Shown here: one piece after another, positions 23,686 through 34,000 of the stretch
Numbering within the stretch: position 1 is the stretch's first letter
How the letters are laid out: each line of letters opens with the position of its first letter
Assembly (NCBI RefSeq): GCF_902833055.1
Contig: NZ_CADFEJ010000025.1
Location: forward strand, 1-64,000
Direction: 5' to 3'
Source: Burkholderia territorii
Lineage (GTDB): Bacteria; Pseudomonadota; Gammaproteobacteria; Burkholderiales; Burkholderiaceae
Length of the DNA stretch: 64,000 bases
Program-made: the position numbers and the translations under genes
The notes under the pieces: generated by a model
Seen by the model: the letters and a program-made list of their open reading frames with translations, nothing else
Databases searched by the model: none
Told to the model about the DNA's origin: nothing

Positions 23686-25362
23686 TCAGGTTCCGATCTT
23701 GTGACGGGTGCGCGCGAGCAGGATCACGGGCACGAGCCCGGCCAGCACGATCGCGAGCGCGGCGACCGCGCCTTCCTCATAGGTTCCGCGCGCGGCCTCC
23801 GCGTAGAGCCACGTCGCGAGCGTGTCGAAATTCAGCGGGCGCAGCAGCAGCGTTGCGGGCAGCTCCTTCATCGCATCGACGAAGACGAGCAGCGCGCTCG
23901 TCGTGAGCGCGGGCCGCAGCAGCGGCAGGTGCACGCGGCGCAGCGTGCCGCCGGCCGTCTCGCCGAGCGAGCGCGCGGCATGCTCGAGCGACGGCGGAAT
24001 GCGCGCGAGACCGGCTTCGATGCTGCCGGCCGAGATCGCGAGAAAACGCACGGTGTACGCGATCACAAGTGCGGTCGCCGAGCCCATCAGCAGCAGGCCG
24101 TCGCGGCCGAACGCCGCGCCGAGCAGCCGGTCGGCCGCCGCGAACGGGACCAGCAGGCCGATCGCGAGCACGGTGCCCGGCACTGCATAGCCGAGGCTCG
24201 CGATTCGCGCGCACACGCGAGCCGGGCCGGCACGCGCGCTGTCGCGCCGCGCGCGCGCCGCCCACGCGACGACGAGCCCGCATGCGAGCGTCGCGACGGT
24301 TGCGGCGGCGGCGATGGTCAGCGTGTTCGCGAGCCCGGTCATCAATTGAGCGGATACGCCGCCGACGAGATGCAGCCGCTTGCCGGTTTCGACCGCGAGG
24401 TACGCGGCCGGCGCGCCGAAGCCGAGCAGCACCGGCAACCAGCCGAGCATGGCGGCGCTCCACGCCGCCTTTCCCGTCAGCTTGCGCGGTGCGATCGGAC
24501 GCATGCGCCGGCCGTGCGCGTAGCGCTGGCGTCGGCGCCCGTAGCGTTCGAGCACGATCATGCCGACGACGATCGCGAGCATCGCGAGCGCGATCTGCGC
24601 GGCGCCGGCGAGATCGGAGCGCGTGATCCAGGTCGTGTAGACCGACACGGTCAGCGTCTGCACACCGAGGAATTCCGATGCGCCGATGTCGTTCAGCGTT
24701 TCGAGCAGCGCAAGGCTCACGCCGACCGCGATCGCGGGCCGCGCGAGCGGCACGACGACACGCCAGAACGTCGCGACGCGTCCCGCGCCGAGGGTGCGCG
24801 CGGCTTCGAGCAGGCTCGCGGACTGCGTGACGAACATCGCGCGCGTGCTCAGGTACACGTACGGATACAGCACGAAGCCGAGCACGAAGATCGCACCGGG
24901 TAGCGAACGCAGGTCGGGCAGCCGGAACTGGCGCGGGCTGTCGAAGCCGAGCAGCCAGCGGATCGCGCCCTGCACCGGGCCGATCGGATGGAGCAGGTCG
25001 AGGTATGCGAACGCGACGATATAGGTGGGCACCGCAAGCGGCAGCAGCAGCGCCCAGGTCAGCATCCGGCGGCCGGGAAAATCGTACGCGGTGACGAGCC
25101 ACGCGCAGCCCGTGCCGAGCACGGTGACGATCGCGCCGACGCCCGCGAGCAACAGCAGCGTGTTGACGAGTGCCTGCGGCAGCACGAATTCGGCGAGATG
25201 CTTCCAGTGCGCGAGATCCGCGCCGAACGACGCGGCGACCAGCACGGCTAGCGGCGCCGCGACCACCGCCGCGATCGCGACGGCCGCGCCGAGCCAGAGC
25301 GCGCCCGCGCGCGCATGGCGCGGCCGGCCTGGCGCGCGGACGATCGATGCATCAGTTGTCAA
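23686..25362 (-). CDS. fbpB: Iron(III) ABC transporter permease FbpB
   Basis: 558 residues. The start is TTG at 25362, lying inside the end of the binding-protein gene (11-base overlap), the only suitable start near a ribosome-like AAGG. It has two fused permease halves, about twelve membrane helices; each half has the EAA-loop pattern: SLLEAARTLGAGRVATFWRVVVPLARPAI and PPSLEHAARSLGETAGGTLRRVHLPLLRPAL. This fused arrangement is typical of FbpB/SfuB/CysTW-type iron transport. It forms the inner-membrane channel for Fe3+ released by FbpA. Confidence 0.88.
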   Translation of the reverse strand: MTTDASIVRAPGRPRHARAGALWLGAAVAIAAVVAAPLAVLVAASFGADLAHWKHLAEFVLPQALVNTLLLLAGVGAIVTVLGTGCAWLVTAYDFPGRRMLTWALLLPLAVPTYIVAFAYLDLLHPIGPVQGAIRWLLGFDSPRQFRLPDLRSLPGAIFVLGFVLYPYVYLSTRAMFVTQSASLLEAARTLGAGRVATFWRVVVPLARPAIAVGVSLALLETLNDIGASEFLGVQTLTVSVYTTWITRSDLAGAAQIALAMLAIVVGMIVLERYGRRRQRYAHGRRMRPIAPRKLTGKAAWSAAMLGWLPVLLGFGAPAAYLAVETGKRLHLVGGVSAQLMTGLANTLTIAAAATVATLACGLVVAWAARARRDSARAGPARVCARIASLGYAVPGTVLAIGLLVPFAAADRLLGAAFGRDGLLLMGSATALVIAYTVRFLAISAGSIEAGLARIPPSLEHAARSLGETAGGTLRRVHLPLLRPALTTSALLVFVDAMKELPATLLLRPLNFDTLATWLYAEAARGTYEEGAVAALAIVLAGLVPVILLARTRHKIGT

Positions 25363-26395
25363 AGCCGACCTTGTCGACGAGCTGGCTGGCCGCCTTGCGG
25401 TGCTTCGCGATGTCGGTCAGCGGCAGCGAGTCGACCTTCAACGGGCCGAAGCTCGCGATCACCGGGTCGAGCTTCACGTTCGCGCGCACCGGATATTCGT
25501 AGTTCGCCTGCGCATACAGCGCCTGCGCTTCGGGCGACACGAGGTATTCGAGCAGCTTCACCGCGTTGGCCTTGTGCGGCGCGTGCTTCGCGACCGTCGC
25601 GCCGCTGATGTTCACGTGCGTGCCTCCGCTCGTCGCGTTCGCGAACGTCGGCCGCACGACCTTGATCGCGTCGCCCCACTTGCGCGCATCGGTGCCCGGC
25701 TCCGCGTTCTTCATGTGGCCGACGTAGTACGCATTGGCAAGACCGACGTCGCAGATGCCGCCGAGAATGTCGCGCGCGACGTCGCGGTCGCCGCCCGTCG
25801 CCTTGCGGGCGAGGTTCGCCTTCACGCCGCGCAGCCACTTTTCGGTCGCGGCTTCGCCGTCGTGCGCGATCATCGCCGCGACGAGAGCCGTGTTGTACGG
25901 ATGCTGCCCCGAGCGGATGCAGACCTTGCCCTTCCATTTCGGATCGGCGAGATCCTCGTAGCGGAACGCGTCGACCTTCAAGTCTTTCTCCACGTACAGC
26001 ACGCGATCGCGCAGCGACAGCGCGTACCAGTCGCCCTGCGCGCCGCGCAGGTTCGCGGGAATCGCATCGTCGAGCACCTTCGAGCGCACCGGTTGCGCGA
26101 GCCCGCCGTCGACAAGGTCGAGCAGGTTGCCGATGTCGACCGTCATCAGCACATCGGCCGGCGACTGCATGCCTTCCGCCTTCACGCGCTCGAGCAGGCC
26201 ATCCTTCACGAACACCGTGTTGACCTTGATGCCGCTCTGTTTCGTGAACGCGTCGATCAGCGGCTGGATCAGCTTCGGTTCGCGAGTGGTGTACAGGCTC
26301 ACTTCCTCGGCCGCGTGGGCCAGCGGCGCGAATGCGGCGGCGGCAAGGGCAAGGGCGCCGGCGAGCGGCAGCAGGCGGGTGCGCGGATTCGACAT
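25352..26395 (-). CDS. fbpA: Iron(III) ABC transporter substrate-binding protein FbpA/FutA
   Basis: 347 residues from ATG 26395 (GGAG five bases before). Cleavable signal peptide ending in LAHAAEE. The mature protein opens with VSLYTTREPKLIQPLIDAFTKQSGI, the hallmark of the ferric-binding family, and has the paired tyrosines in NAYYVGHMK expected to coordinate iron. It captures Fe3+ in the periplasm and hands it to FbpB. A Fur-like site lies about 110 bases upstream, so iron repression is likely. Confidence 0.9.
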   Translation of the reverse strand: MSNPRTRLLPLAGALALAAAAFAPLAHAAEEVSLYTTREPKLIQPLIDAFTKQSGIKVNTVFVKDGLLERVKAEGMQSPADVLMTVDIGNLLDLVDGGLAQPVRSKVLDDAIPANLRGAQGDWYALSLRDRVLYVEKDLKVDAFRYEDLADPKWKGKVCIRSGQHPYNTALVAAMIAHDGEAATEKWLRGVKANLARKATGGDRDVARDILGGICDVGLANAYYVGHMKNAEPGTDARKWGDAIKVVRPTFANATSGGTHVNISGATVAKHAPHKANAVKLLEYLVSPEAQALYAQANYEYPVRANVKLDPVIASFGPLKVDSLPLTDIAKHRKAASQLVDKVGFDN

Positions 26396-26501
26396 GGAGA
26401 CTCCGATGAGGCAGGCGGACGAAGAAGCGTTCCGGGGCGTGCCTGCCGCCCGAGCAACCCGAAACATTACAAAGCGAAAGATTTCGGATTCTAAATCGGA
26501 A

Positions 26502-26520
26502 TGGGAATGATTATCAAATG
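26502..26520 (-). promoter_or_regulatory. Candidate Fur box of the fbpABC operon
   Basis: The minus strand reads CATTTGATAATCATTCCCA. The core TGATAATCATT matches the Fur consensus GATAATGATAATCATTATC in one repeat well and neighbouring repeats partly. It lies in the only AT-rich stretch between fbpA and the small divergent gene, where Fur would be expected for an iron importer. Confidence 0.5.
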
Positions 26521-26635
26521 AAAGGTTGCGCGACGCGAGGACGAAGGCGAGAGGAGGGCGCTGCCGGCGCGCCGCAGCGCGGACGCAAGCGCGTAGAATG
26601 CCGGCTTCAACGAATTCGACGGAGCGGCACCGACC

Positions 26636-26797
26636 ATGAACGATCAGCGCAAGAAGAACCCTGTCCGCAACGTGAGCATCCTGATCGTCGTCGCCGTGCT
26701 GCTCGTGATCGGGACGATCCTGTACAACGCGATCTCGCAGAAGCGCGCGTACGACGAAGCCCATCCGGCCGAGGCCGCGAGCGCCGCGTCGCACTGA
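26636..26797 (+). CDS. Small single-pass membrane protein
   Basis: 53 residues from ATG 26636 with GGAG nine bases upstream. A basic N-terminus (MNDQRKKNPVRN) is followed by one hydrophobic helix (VSILIVVAVLLVIGTILYNAI) and a short Ala-rich tail; it should insert with the N-terminus inside. I recognise no family. It is divergent from the fbp operon; third-position GC and a convincing ribosome site support it as a real gene. Confidence 0.65.
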   Translation: MNDQRKKNPVRNVSILIVVAVLLVIGTILYNAISQKRAYDEAHPAEAASAASH

Positions 26798-26957
26798 CGC
26801 ACGCGTGCACGCGCGCGATCGCCGCGCGGCCCGATCGGGCCGCCGGCGATGCTCGGGAACGGCAGGAAGAATGGAAGCGGTGGGCGGCGCAGGGCGTCGC
26901 GCCGGCACGGACGCGGGCGCCGAAGCCGGCGCTCCGCGTGGATGGGGCAGCTATGCG

Positions 26958-28325
26958 TCAACGTGACGCAGGCGCAAACTTCGGGCGGATGCGTGCGTAG
27001 AACACGACCGCGAGCAGCGCGAGCCATGCCGCGCCGACGTAGAGCGCGACGCGCGTGTCCTCGAACCAGCCGAGCATCACGATCACGAAAGTCATGAACG
27101 CGATCGTCAGCGCGGGTGCGACGGGCCACAGCGGCACCTTGAACTTCAGCGCCGCGACTTCCGCGCGCGACAGGCGACGGCGCATCGCGACCTGCGACAG
27201 CAGGATCATCAGCCACACCCACACGGTCGCGAACGTCGCGATCGCCGCGACCACCAGGAATACGTCCTTCGGCATCAGGTAGTTGAGCAGCACGCCGACC
27301 AGCAGCGCGCCGGCCATCACGAGCACCGTGACCCACGGCACGCCGTGCCGCGATGTCGTCATCAGCACGCGCGGTGCCTGGCCCTGCCGCGCCATCCCGA
27401 ACATCATCCGGCCCGCGCCGAAGATGTCGCTGTTGATCGCCGAGATCGCCGCGCTGATTACCACGAGGTTGAGAATCGTCGCCGCCGACTTCACACCGAG
27501 TGCCGAGAAGATCTGCACGAACGGGCTGCCGTCGCTGCCGACGCCGGTCCACGGGCTGATCGACATCAGCACGATCATCGTCAGCACGTAGAACAACAGG
27601 ATGCGTGCGGGCACCGCGTTGATCGCGCGCGGAATCACGCGCTCCGGATCCTTCGCCTCGCCGGCGCTCATCCCGATCACCTCGATGCCGCCGTACGCGA
27701 AGATCACGACCGACAGCGACGCGACCAGCCCGCCGATCCCGTTCGGGAAGAAGCCGCCATGGTTCCACAGGTTGGCGAACGTCGGCACGTCGGCCGAATG
27801 GCCGAAGTGCATGCCGGTCAGCAGGATCGCGACGCCGCCGCCGATCATCGCGACGATCGCGCCGACCTTGATGATCGACAGCCAGAACTCGAGCTCGCCG
27901 AACACCTTCACATGGCACAGGTTCAGCCCGCAGATGACCGCGACGACGCCGAGCACCCAGATCCATTGCGGGACGTCGGGAAACCAGAAGCCCATGTAGA
28001 TGCCGAACGCGGTGATGTCGGCGATGGCGACGATCACCATTTCGAGCGTGTAGGTCCAGCCGGTGACGAAGCCCGCGAACGGGCCGAGGTTCTCGGTCGC
28101 GTAGTGACCGAACGAGCCGGCGACGGGCTCGCGCACGGCCATCTCGCCAAGCGCGCGCATCACCATGTAGACAGCCGCGCCGCCCAGGATATAGGCCAGG
28201 ATCACCGCCGGGCCCGCAAGCTGGATCGCGGACGCCGAGCCGTAGAACAGGCCGGTGCCGATCGCCGAGCCCAGCGCGAGAAAGCGGATGTGCCGCGCGC
28301 TCAGATGGCGCTGCAAGTTCTTCAT
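26958..28325 (-). CDS. APC-family amino acid permease
   Basis: 455 residues from ATG 28325 (CGGAG upstream); the frame extends to 28433 without homology and across the operator. About twelve helices. [45 protein letters not shown] is the standard start of the AAT/ProY subgroup, and [21 protein letters not shown] its conserved loop. These proton-driven permeases import amino acids; ProY- or HutT-like members import proline, histidine or related compounds. A palindrome like that of HutC-type GntR repressors stands 57 bases upstream, favouring a histidine/urocanate link, though this is inference. Confidence 0.88.
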   Translation of the reverse strand: MKNLQRHLSARHIRFLALGSAIGTGLFYGSASAIQLAGPAVILAYILGGAAVYMVMRALGEMAVREPVAGSFGHYATENLGPFAGFVTGWTYTLEMVIVAIADITAFGIYMGFWFPDVPQWIWVLGVVAVICGLNLCHVKVFGELEFWLSIIKVGAIVAMIGGGVAILLTGMHFGHSADVPTFANLWNHGGFFPNGIGGLVASLSVVIFAYGGIEVIGMSAGEAKDPERVIPRAINAVPARILLFYVLTMIVLMSISPWTGVGSDGSPFVQIFSALGVKSAATILNLVVISAAISAINSDIFGAGRMMFGMARQGQAPRVLMTTSRHGVPWVTVLVMAGALLVGVLLNYLMPKDVFLVVAAIATFATVWVWLMILLSQVAMRRRLSRAEVAALKFKVPLWPVAPALTIAFMTFVIVMLGWFEDTRVALYVGAAWLALLAVVFYARIRPKFAPASR

Positions 28326-28381
28326 CGAGTCTCCGATATCGTTATGCGACGGACCGGGCGAGCAGAGCCGGCCCGGTTGGC

Positions 28382-28403
28382 TCAAGTTGTCTATACAACT
28401 TGA
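28382..28403 (-). promoter_or_regulatory. Perfect palindrome, HutC/GntR-like operator
   Basis: Nine-base arms TCAAGTTGT and ACAACTTGA flank CTAT. On the minus strand the core reads TTGTATAGACAA, close to the HutC-type operator TTGTATANACAAG. It lies 57 bases before the permease ATG, where it could overlap the promoter. Confidence 0.6.
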
Positions 28404-28617
28404 ATGTGACGGAATGATAACAAGCCGGGCCATGTGACCGGAATCGGGTATTCCCTGAGTGGCGCAACCGGCGCAATCGGAGGTGGGGCCACCGCGTGGC
28501 AGGCGCGGGTGGCGTATCGGGCGTGCGGATCATGCTTGGGGAGGATGTTGCGGGGCAGCGAGCGCTGCCGGCCGGCCCGCTTGCGCGGGCAGCCGGTGGC
28601 GGAATGACTTCATCGCG

Positions 28618-30909
28618 TCATGCAGGCAGGCGAATGACGCTTGCGTCCTTGCGAATCAGCAGCGACGACGCGAGCATCTGCTTGCACTGGTGCGCGAGCA
28701 CCTTCAGATCGTGCGTGAGCTCGGCGCCCACCGCGTCGGATTTTTCCGCGGACACGACCATCGCGTCGAGGTCGCGGGTGATCTGCTTCGTCGCGTCGAG
28801 ATGATCGGCCGGCGGCGGCTCGCCGGCTTCCGCCTTCTCGAGATTCTCGAGCACGGCCGACAGGCCGCGGCGCAGCGCATCGTCGTGGACGAGGTTCGCG
28901 TCGGCCGCGCACGCGCTTCGGATCAGCGGCGCGGCGGCGGTGATCTGTGCGCCGAGCACGTGCGTCTGCACGAGCAGGTCGTTCAGCTCCGGCACGAAGC
29001 GCTGGTGCGCCTTCGGCTCGATCATCATCCGCTGGAACGCCTGGCCGAGATTGGCGAACGCGATGTGCACGTCCTTGCGCGCGAGGCGGTAGCGGTAGTC
29101 GTCGTCGAGGGCGGTGGCCGGCGTCTCGATCGCCGCGGCGACGACCGGCACCACCGCCGCGCCGTCGGCGGCCGGCACCGGCGGTGGCGACACGCCGCGC
29201 CCGGCGCGCCACACGGCCTCGAAATACTTGCGGGTCGAGGTCAGCATGTCGGTGACGAGCTTGCCCATCAGCCGGTATTCCCAGTACGGGAACAGGCGGC
29301 TCGCTGCGATCGCGATCATGCAGCCGACCACCGTGTCGATCGCGCGCTCGCCGATGATGCGCATGCTGCCGGGCGCGAGCAGGTGGAACATCAGCAGCAC
29401 GTAGGACGACGTGAACACGACGCTCGCCGCGTAGTTGAACAGCAGCAGGCTGTAGCTCATCACCATCGACCCGAACATGATGGCGATCAGCAGGTGCGGC
29501 TCCTTGACCGTGTAGATCAGCGCAATGCTCGCCGCGCAGCCGATCAGCGTGCCGACGATACGCTGCGCGTTGCGCTGCTTGGTGAGCGAGTAGCCGGGCT
29601 TCAGGATGATGATGGTCGTCATCACGATCCAGTAGGCGTTCGTCAGCGGCAGCAGCCGGCCGAGCCAGAAGCCGACCGCGACCGCGATCGTCACGCGCAG
29701 CGCATGGCGAAAGCTCGGCGAGCGCATGTTCAGGTTCGAGAAGATCAGCAGCGGCGACATCCGGCGCCGCTGCAGGAAGCGCGTGAGCGCCTTGTCGATC
29801 TTCAGTTCGGTCTGCTGCGGGTCGGCATGGCCAGACAGGTTGCGGCGCATCCGGTCGATCAGGCGCGTCGCGCTCCAGATGCGCCGGAACGTCGCGAGCA
29901 CGGCGGCGTAGGCTTCCGCGTTGGTGGCCGGGAAGTTCTTCTTGCGCATCAGCTCGATCTCGTACTCGATCGCGCGCAGCTCGGCCTTTACGCTGATCCG
30001 CGAATGCGGCGCGCGATTCTCGAGCACCGCCAGGCCGATTTCCTCGAGGTCGCGGGCCGCCTTGCGAATCAGGTCGCGATAGAAAATGATTAGGTCGGAG
30101 CCGCCGAAGGTGTTGCGCACGAGCGGGTAGTCGGTGTGCGCGCCGACGAACAGCTCGTGCAGATCGACGCTGTTGATGAACAGGTTGTACATCGTCGTGC
30201 GGCCGGGGTCGAGCTTGCCGCGGCGCAGCTTCGGCAAATTGCGCAGCACGATGTCCCGTGCCGTTTCCTGGGTTTCGACCGCGGTGATCTGCTTCGCGAC
30301 GAGATTGCGATAGCACTCGTCGAGATCGGCATCGAGATCGTAGAACTGCGCACGCGCGAGCAGGTAGTCGGCGCACGCGAACAGGCTTTCGGCGAGCGCC
30401 TGCTGTTCGATCCGGCGCGCCTGCCATTGCGACACGAGCGTCGCCCAGTACGTGTACCAGAGGCCGCCCGCGAGAATCCAGCCGGCATTGACGAATGCCT
30501 GCAGCGGCGTGAACTTCTCCTCGAGCGTCATTACCATCATGAACAGCGTCGCGAAGCTGATCTGCGGCCAGCGGTTGCCGTAGACGACGATCAGCGACAG
30601 CACGAACGTGAGCGGCACGATCGTGAGCCACAGCGCGAAGATGTTCGGCGTGGCGAGGCCGGTCGCGAGCGCGGCCAGGAAACCGATCACGCTGCACGCA
30701 AGCATTTCGTTGTGCTTGTACTTCAGCGGGCCCGGCATGTCGACGACGCACGCGCCGAGCGCACCGGTCGAGATCGTGAAGCCGAGCTCCCGGTTGTGAA
30801 ACACGATCAGGCACAGCACGGCCGGCAGCGATACGCCGACCGCGATCCGCAGGCCGCCGAAAAAGTACTGGCTGTAGAAAAACTTTCTGATTTCGACCGA
30901 ATAGCGCAT
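28618..30909 (-). CDS. FUSC-family membrane protein (aromatic acid exporter-like)
   Basis: 763 residues from ATG 30909. Two sets of six membrane helices (residues about 15-165 and about 390-540) separated by soluble regions give the YccS/AaeB-like FUSC layout. Conserved pieces include TISTGALGACVVDMPGPLKYKHNEM in the first set and NAYWIVMTTIIILKPGYSLTKQRNAQRIVGTLIG in the second, the latter being the family motif. Such proteins have been linked to efflux of aromatic carboxylic acids and fusaric acid. It stands alone here with no MFP or outer-membrane partner, like YccS. A long opposite-strand frame over this region is a shadow. Confidence 0.87.
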   Translation of the reverse strand: MRYSVEIRKFFYSQYFFGGLRIAVGVSLPAVLCLIVFHNRELGFTISTGALGACVVDMPGPLKYKHNEMLACSVIGFLAALATGLATPNIFALWLTIVPLTFVLSLIVVYGNRWPQISFATLFMMVMTLEEKFTPLQAFVNAGWILAGGLWYTYWATLVSQWQARRIEQQALAESLFACADYLLARAQFYDLDADLDECYRNLVAKQITAVETQETARDIVLRNLPKLRRGKLDPGRTTMYNLFINSVDLHELFVGAHTDYPLVRNTFGGSDLIIFYRDLIRKAARDLEEIGLAVLENRAPHSRISVKAELRAIEYEIELMRKKNFPATNAEAYAAVLATFRRIWSATRLIDRMRRNLSGHADPQQTELKIDKALTRFLQRRRMSPLLIFSNLNMRSPSFRHALRVTIAVAVGFWLGRLLPLTNAYWIVMTTIIILKPGYSLTKQRNAQRIVGTLIGCAASIALIYTVKEPHLLIAIMFGSMVMSYSLLLFNYAASVVFTSSYVLLMFHLLAPGSMRIIGERAIDTVVGCMIAIAASRLFPYWEYRLMGKLVTDMLTSTRKYFEAVWRAGRGVSPPPVPAADGAAVVPVVAAAIETPATALDDDYRYRLARKDVHIAFANLGQAFQRMMIEPKAHQRFVPELNDLLVQTHVLGAQITAAAPLIRSACAADANLVHDDALRRGLSAVLENLEKAEAGEPPPADHLDATKQITRDLDAMVVSAEKSDAVGAELTHDLKVLAHQCKQMLASSLLIRKDASVIRLPA

Positions 30910-31090
30910 CGATGAGCTGAATGACAGACGAAGACGCCCGGGGCGGCGTATTGACTGGCGACGAGTCTATCGTATTTCGCGGTCCGCAAAACCTGGCCAT
31001 TCGGACGAGGTCCGCCGCGACGGCCCTTTTGCTATCCTTGGTGCTCCTGTTCGCCCGGCCTGTCCGGCGCGAGGCTCCGACACCCGCCGC

Positions 31091-34000
31091 ATGCTCCATC
31101 TCTTCTATTCGAACCGTCACGAAACGCTGGCCGACGCGCTGCTCGACGACCTGGCCGCGTTCCCGGCCCGCAACGGCCCGTGGGCGCCGCAACAGGTCAT
31201 CGTGCCGAGCGCGGCGCTGCGCCGCCGTCTGGAACTCGACATCGCCGCGCGCCACGGCGTGTGCGCGAACGTCGAGTTCACGTATCTCGCGCAGTGGCTG
31301 TGGGCGCAGATCGGCCGCGTGCTGACGGTGCCGGCGCGCTCGCCGTTCGCGCCCGATCGCCTCGTGTGGCGCTGCTACCGGCTGTTCGCGCAAGGCGGCA
31401 GCGGCGCGCCGTGGCTCGCGTCGCCGCGGCTGGCCGCGTATCTGTCCGCGTCCGACGACGCGATGCGCTACGAGCTCGCGCAGCGTGTCGCGTCCGTGCT
31501 CGATCATTACCTGACCTATCGACCCGAATGGCTCGCCGCGTGGCAAGCCGGCGAGTCGGTGCTCGCGGGCGACGCCGCGCCGCGCGGAATCAGCGATGCC
31601 GCACGTGACGACGAGCACTGGCAGGCCGCGCTGTGGCGCGCGCTGCTCGCGGAACTGAGCGACAGCGGCCCGCCGCCCGCGCATCGCTTCCTGGTGGAGG
31701 CGCGCAACCTCGATCTCGAAACCGTCGCGCGTGCCGACTGGCCGGAATCGGTGAGCGTGTTCGCGCTGCCGACGATGCCGCCGCTGCACGTCGCGCTGCT
31801 GCGCGAGCTGTCGCGCTGGATCGACGTGCGCGTCTATGCGCTCAACCCATGCCGGGAATTCTGGTTCGACATCGTCACCGCCGCGCACGCCGAGGCGCTC
31901 GACGCGGCCGGCCGGCTCGACTATCAGGAAGTCGGCCATCCGCTGCTCGCGGAGTGGGGGCGGCAGACGCAGGCGCAGTTGCACATGCTGCACGAACTGA
32001 CTGAAAGCGCCGCGTCGGGCGATGCGTCGCGTTTCGTCGAGAATCCTGCGCCGACCTGGCTCGCGCGTGTGCAGAACGCGATCCTCGAACTGCAACCGGA
32101 GGCCGAGCTCGGCGAAGCGCCGGCCGAGCGCGGGATCGAGGTGCACGTGTGCCATAGCCTCGCGCGCCAGCTCGAGGTGCTGCACGATCGTCTGCTCGCG
32201 TGGTTCGATGCGGACGCGACGCTGCAGCCGTCTGATGTGCTCGTGGCGGTTGCCGATCTCGCGGCGGCCGGGCCATTGATCGATGCCGTGTTCGGCACGG
32301 CGGGCGCCGGCGGCGCGCGCGTGCCTTATCGGATCACCGGCCTGCCGCCGTCGCAGGCGAACCCGGTCGCGCGCGTGCTGCTCGAATGGCTCGCGTTGCC
32401 GGAACGGCAGGTCGGCGCGCCCGAGCTGGTCGAATGGCTGCGCGTCGACGCGGTGGCGGCCCGTTACGGCATCGACGCAACCGCGCTCGAGACGGTCCAG
32501 ACCTGGCTCGCGGCCGCCGGCGCGCGGCGCGGGCTGTCGCCGACGGTGAGCGACGATGCGGCGGTGCCCGCGCCGCGCCATACGTTTTCCGATGCGCTCG
32601 CGCGACTCTTCCTCGGCTATGCGATGCCCGAAGGTGCCGCGCCGGTCGGCGCGTGGCTGCCGATCGAGGCGGCGACCGGCAGCGAGGCGGAACTGCTCGG
32701 CCGGCTCGCGCGCTTCACGGACGATCTCGACGGCTTCTCGCGACGGCTCGCCGACGCGCACACGCCGCGCGCATGGAGCGAACTGTTCGCCGATACGCTC
32801 GCGCGATTCTTCGACTCCGGTGCCGCGTATGCCGATGCGCTCGCGGGCGTGCGCGACGCGCTCGACGCGATGCTCGCCGCGATGACGGAGGGCGCGCCCG
32901 ACGAGGCCTTGCCCGCGGCCGTCGTACGCGCGGGCCTGGCAGCCGCGCTCGACGATCCGGCGCGCGGCGGGGTGCCGTGGGGCGGCGTCACGTTCTCGTC
33001 GCTGACGAGCCTGCGCGGGCTGCCATACCGCGTCGTGTGTCTGCTCGGCATGGACGACGGCGTGCTGCCGAGCCTGGCTCGCGCGGACGAGTTCGACCTG
33101 ATGGCCGTGCTGCCGAAGCTCGGCGACCGCCAGCGCCGCGACGACGAACGCAACCTGTTCCTCGACCTGCTGCTCGCCGCGCGCGACCGGCTGCTGATCG
33201 CCTATACGGGGCGCAGCATTCGCGACAACGCGCCATTGCCGCCGGCGGCGCTCGTCGACGAACTGCTCGACCATCTCGCGCTCGTCACGGCCGGCGAGGA
33301 CGCCGCGCCGGATGCGGTCGATGCCGCACGGCGCGCCTTCATCGTCGAACACCCGCTGCAACCGTTCGCGGCCGAGTATTTCCGGCCTGGCAGCGATCTG
33401 GTTTCGTACGACGCCGAGCGCGCGACGCTCGCATCGCTGCTGGCAGCCGACGGCGCGCGCGATGCGACGCGCGAGCAGCCGTTCTTCGCGCAGCCGTTGC
33501 CGGCCGAGCCGGTCGAACCCGTCGCGTTCAGCGAATTCGAACGGTTCTGGCGGCATCCGGCTCGCGCGTTGCTGCGCGCACGGCTCGGCATCGTGCTTGC
33601 CGACGCGCAGGCCGAACTGCTCGACACGGAGCCGTTCGCGCTCGACTTCGCGGGCAGCGACGCGCTCGCCGAGCGCGTGCTGCCGCTTCTGATCGAATCG
33701 GATGAAGGCGGCGTGCACGATCACGCGCTGCGCATCGCGGATGCCAGCCCGGAACTGCCGGGCGGCGCGACGGGTGCCGTCTGGCGCGACCAGGCGCTCG
33801 GCTCGATGGCGCAGCTTGCGTCGAACGTGCGCCGTGCGCTGACCGACGGCATGGAACGGCGGGCGTTTACGCTCGCGATCGCACCGGCATGGCCCGACAC
33901 CGAGCAGGCGCTGTTCGGTGCCGACGATGCGATGCTGTCGCGCGATGCGGTGCATGCGCCGCTCGAGCTGCACGGCACGCTGAACCGGTTGACGCCGGCG

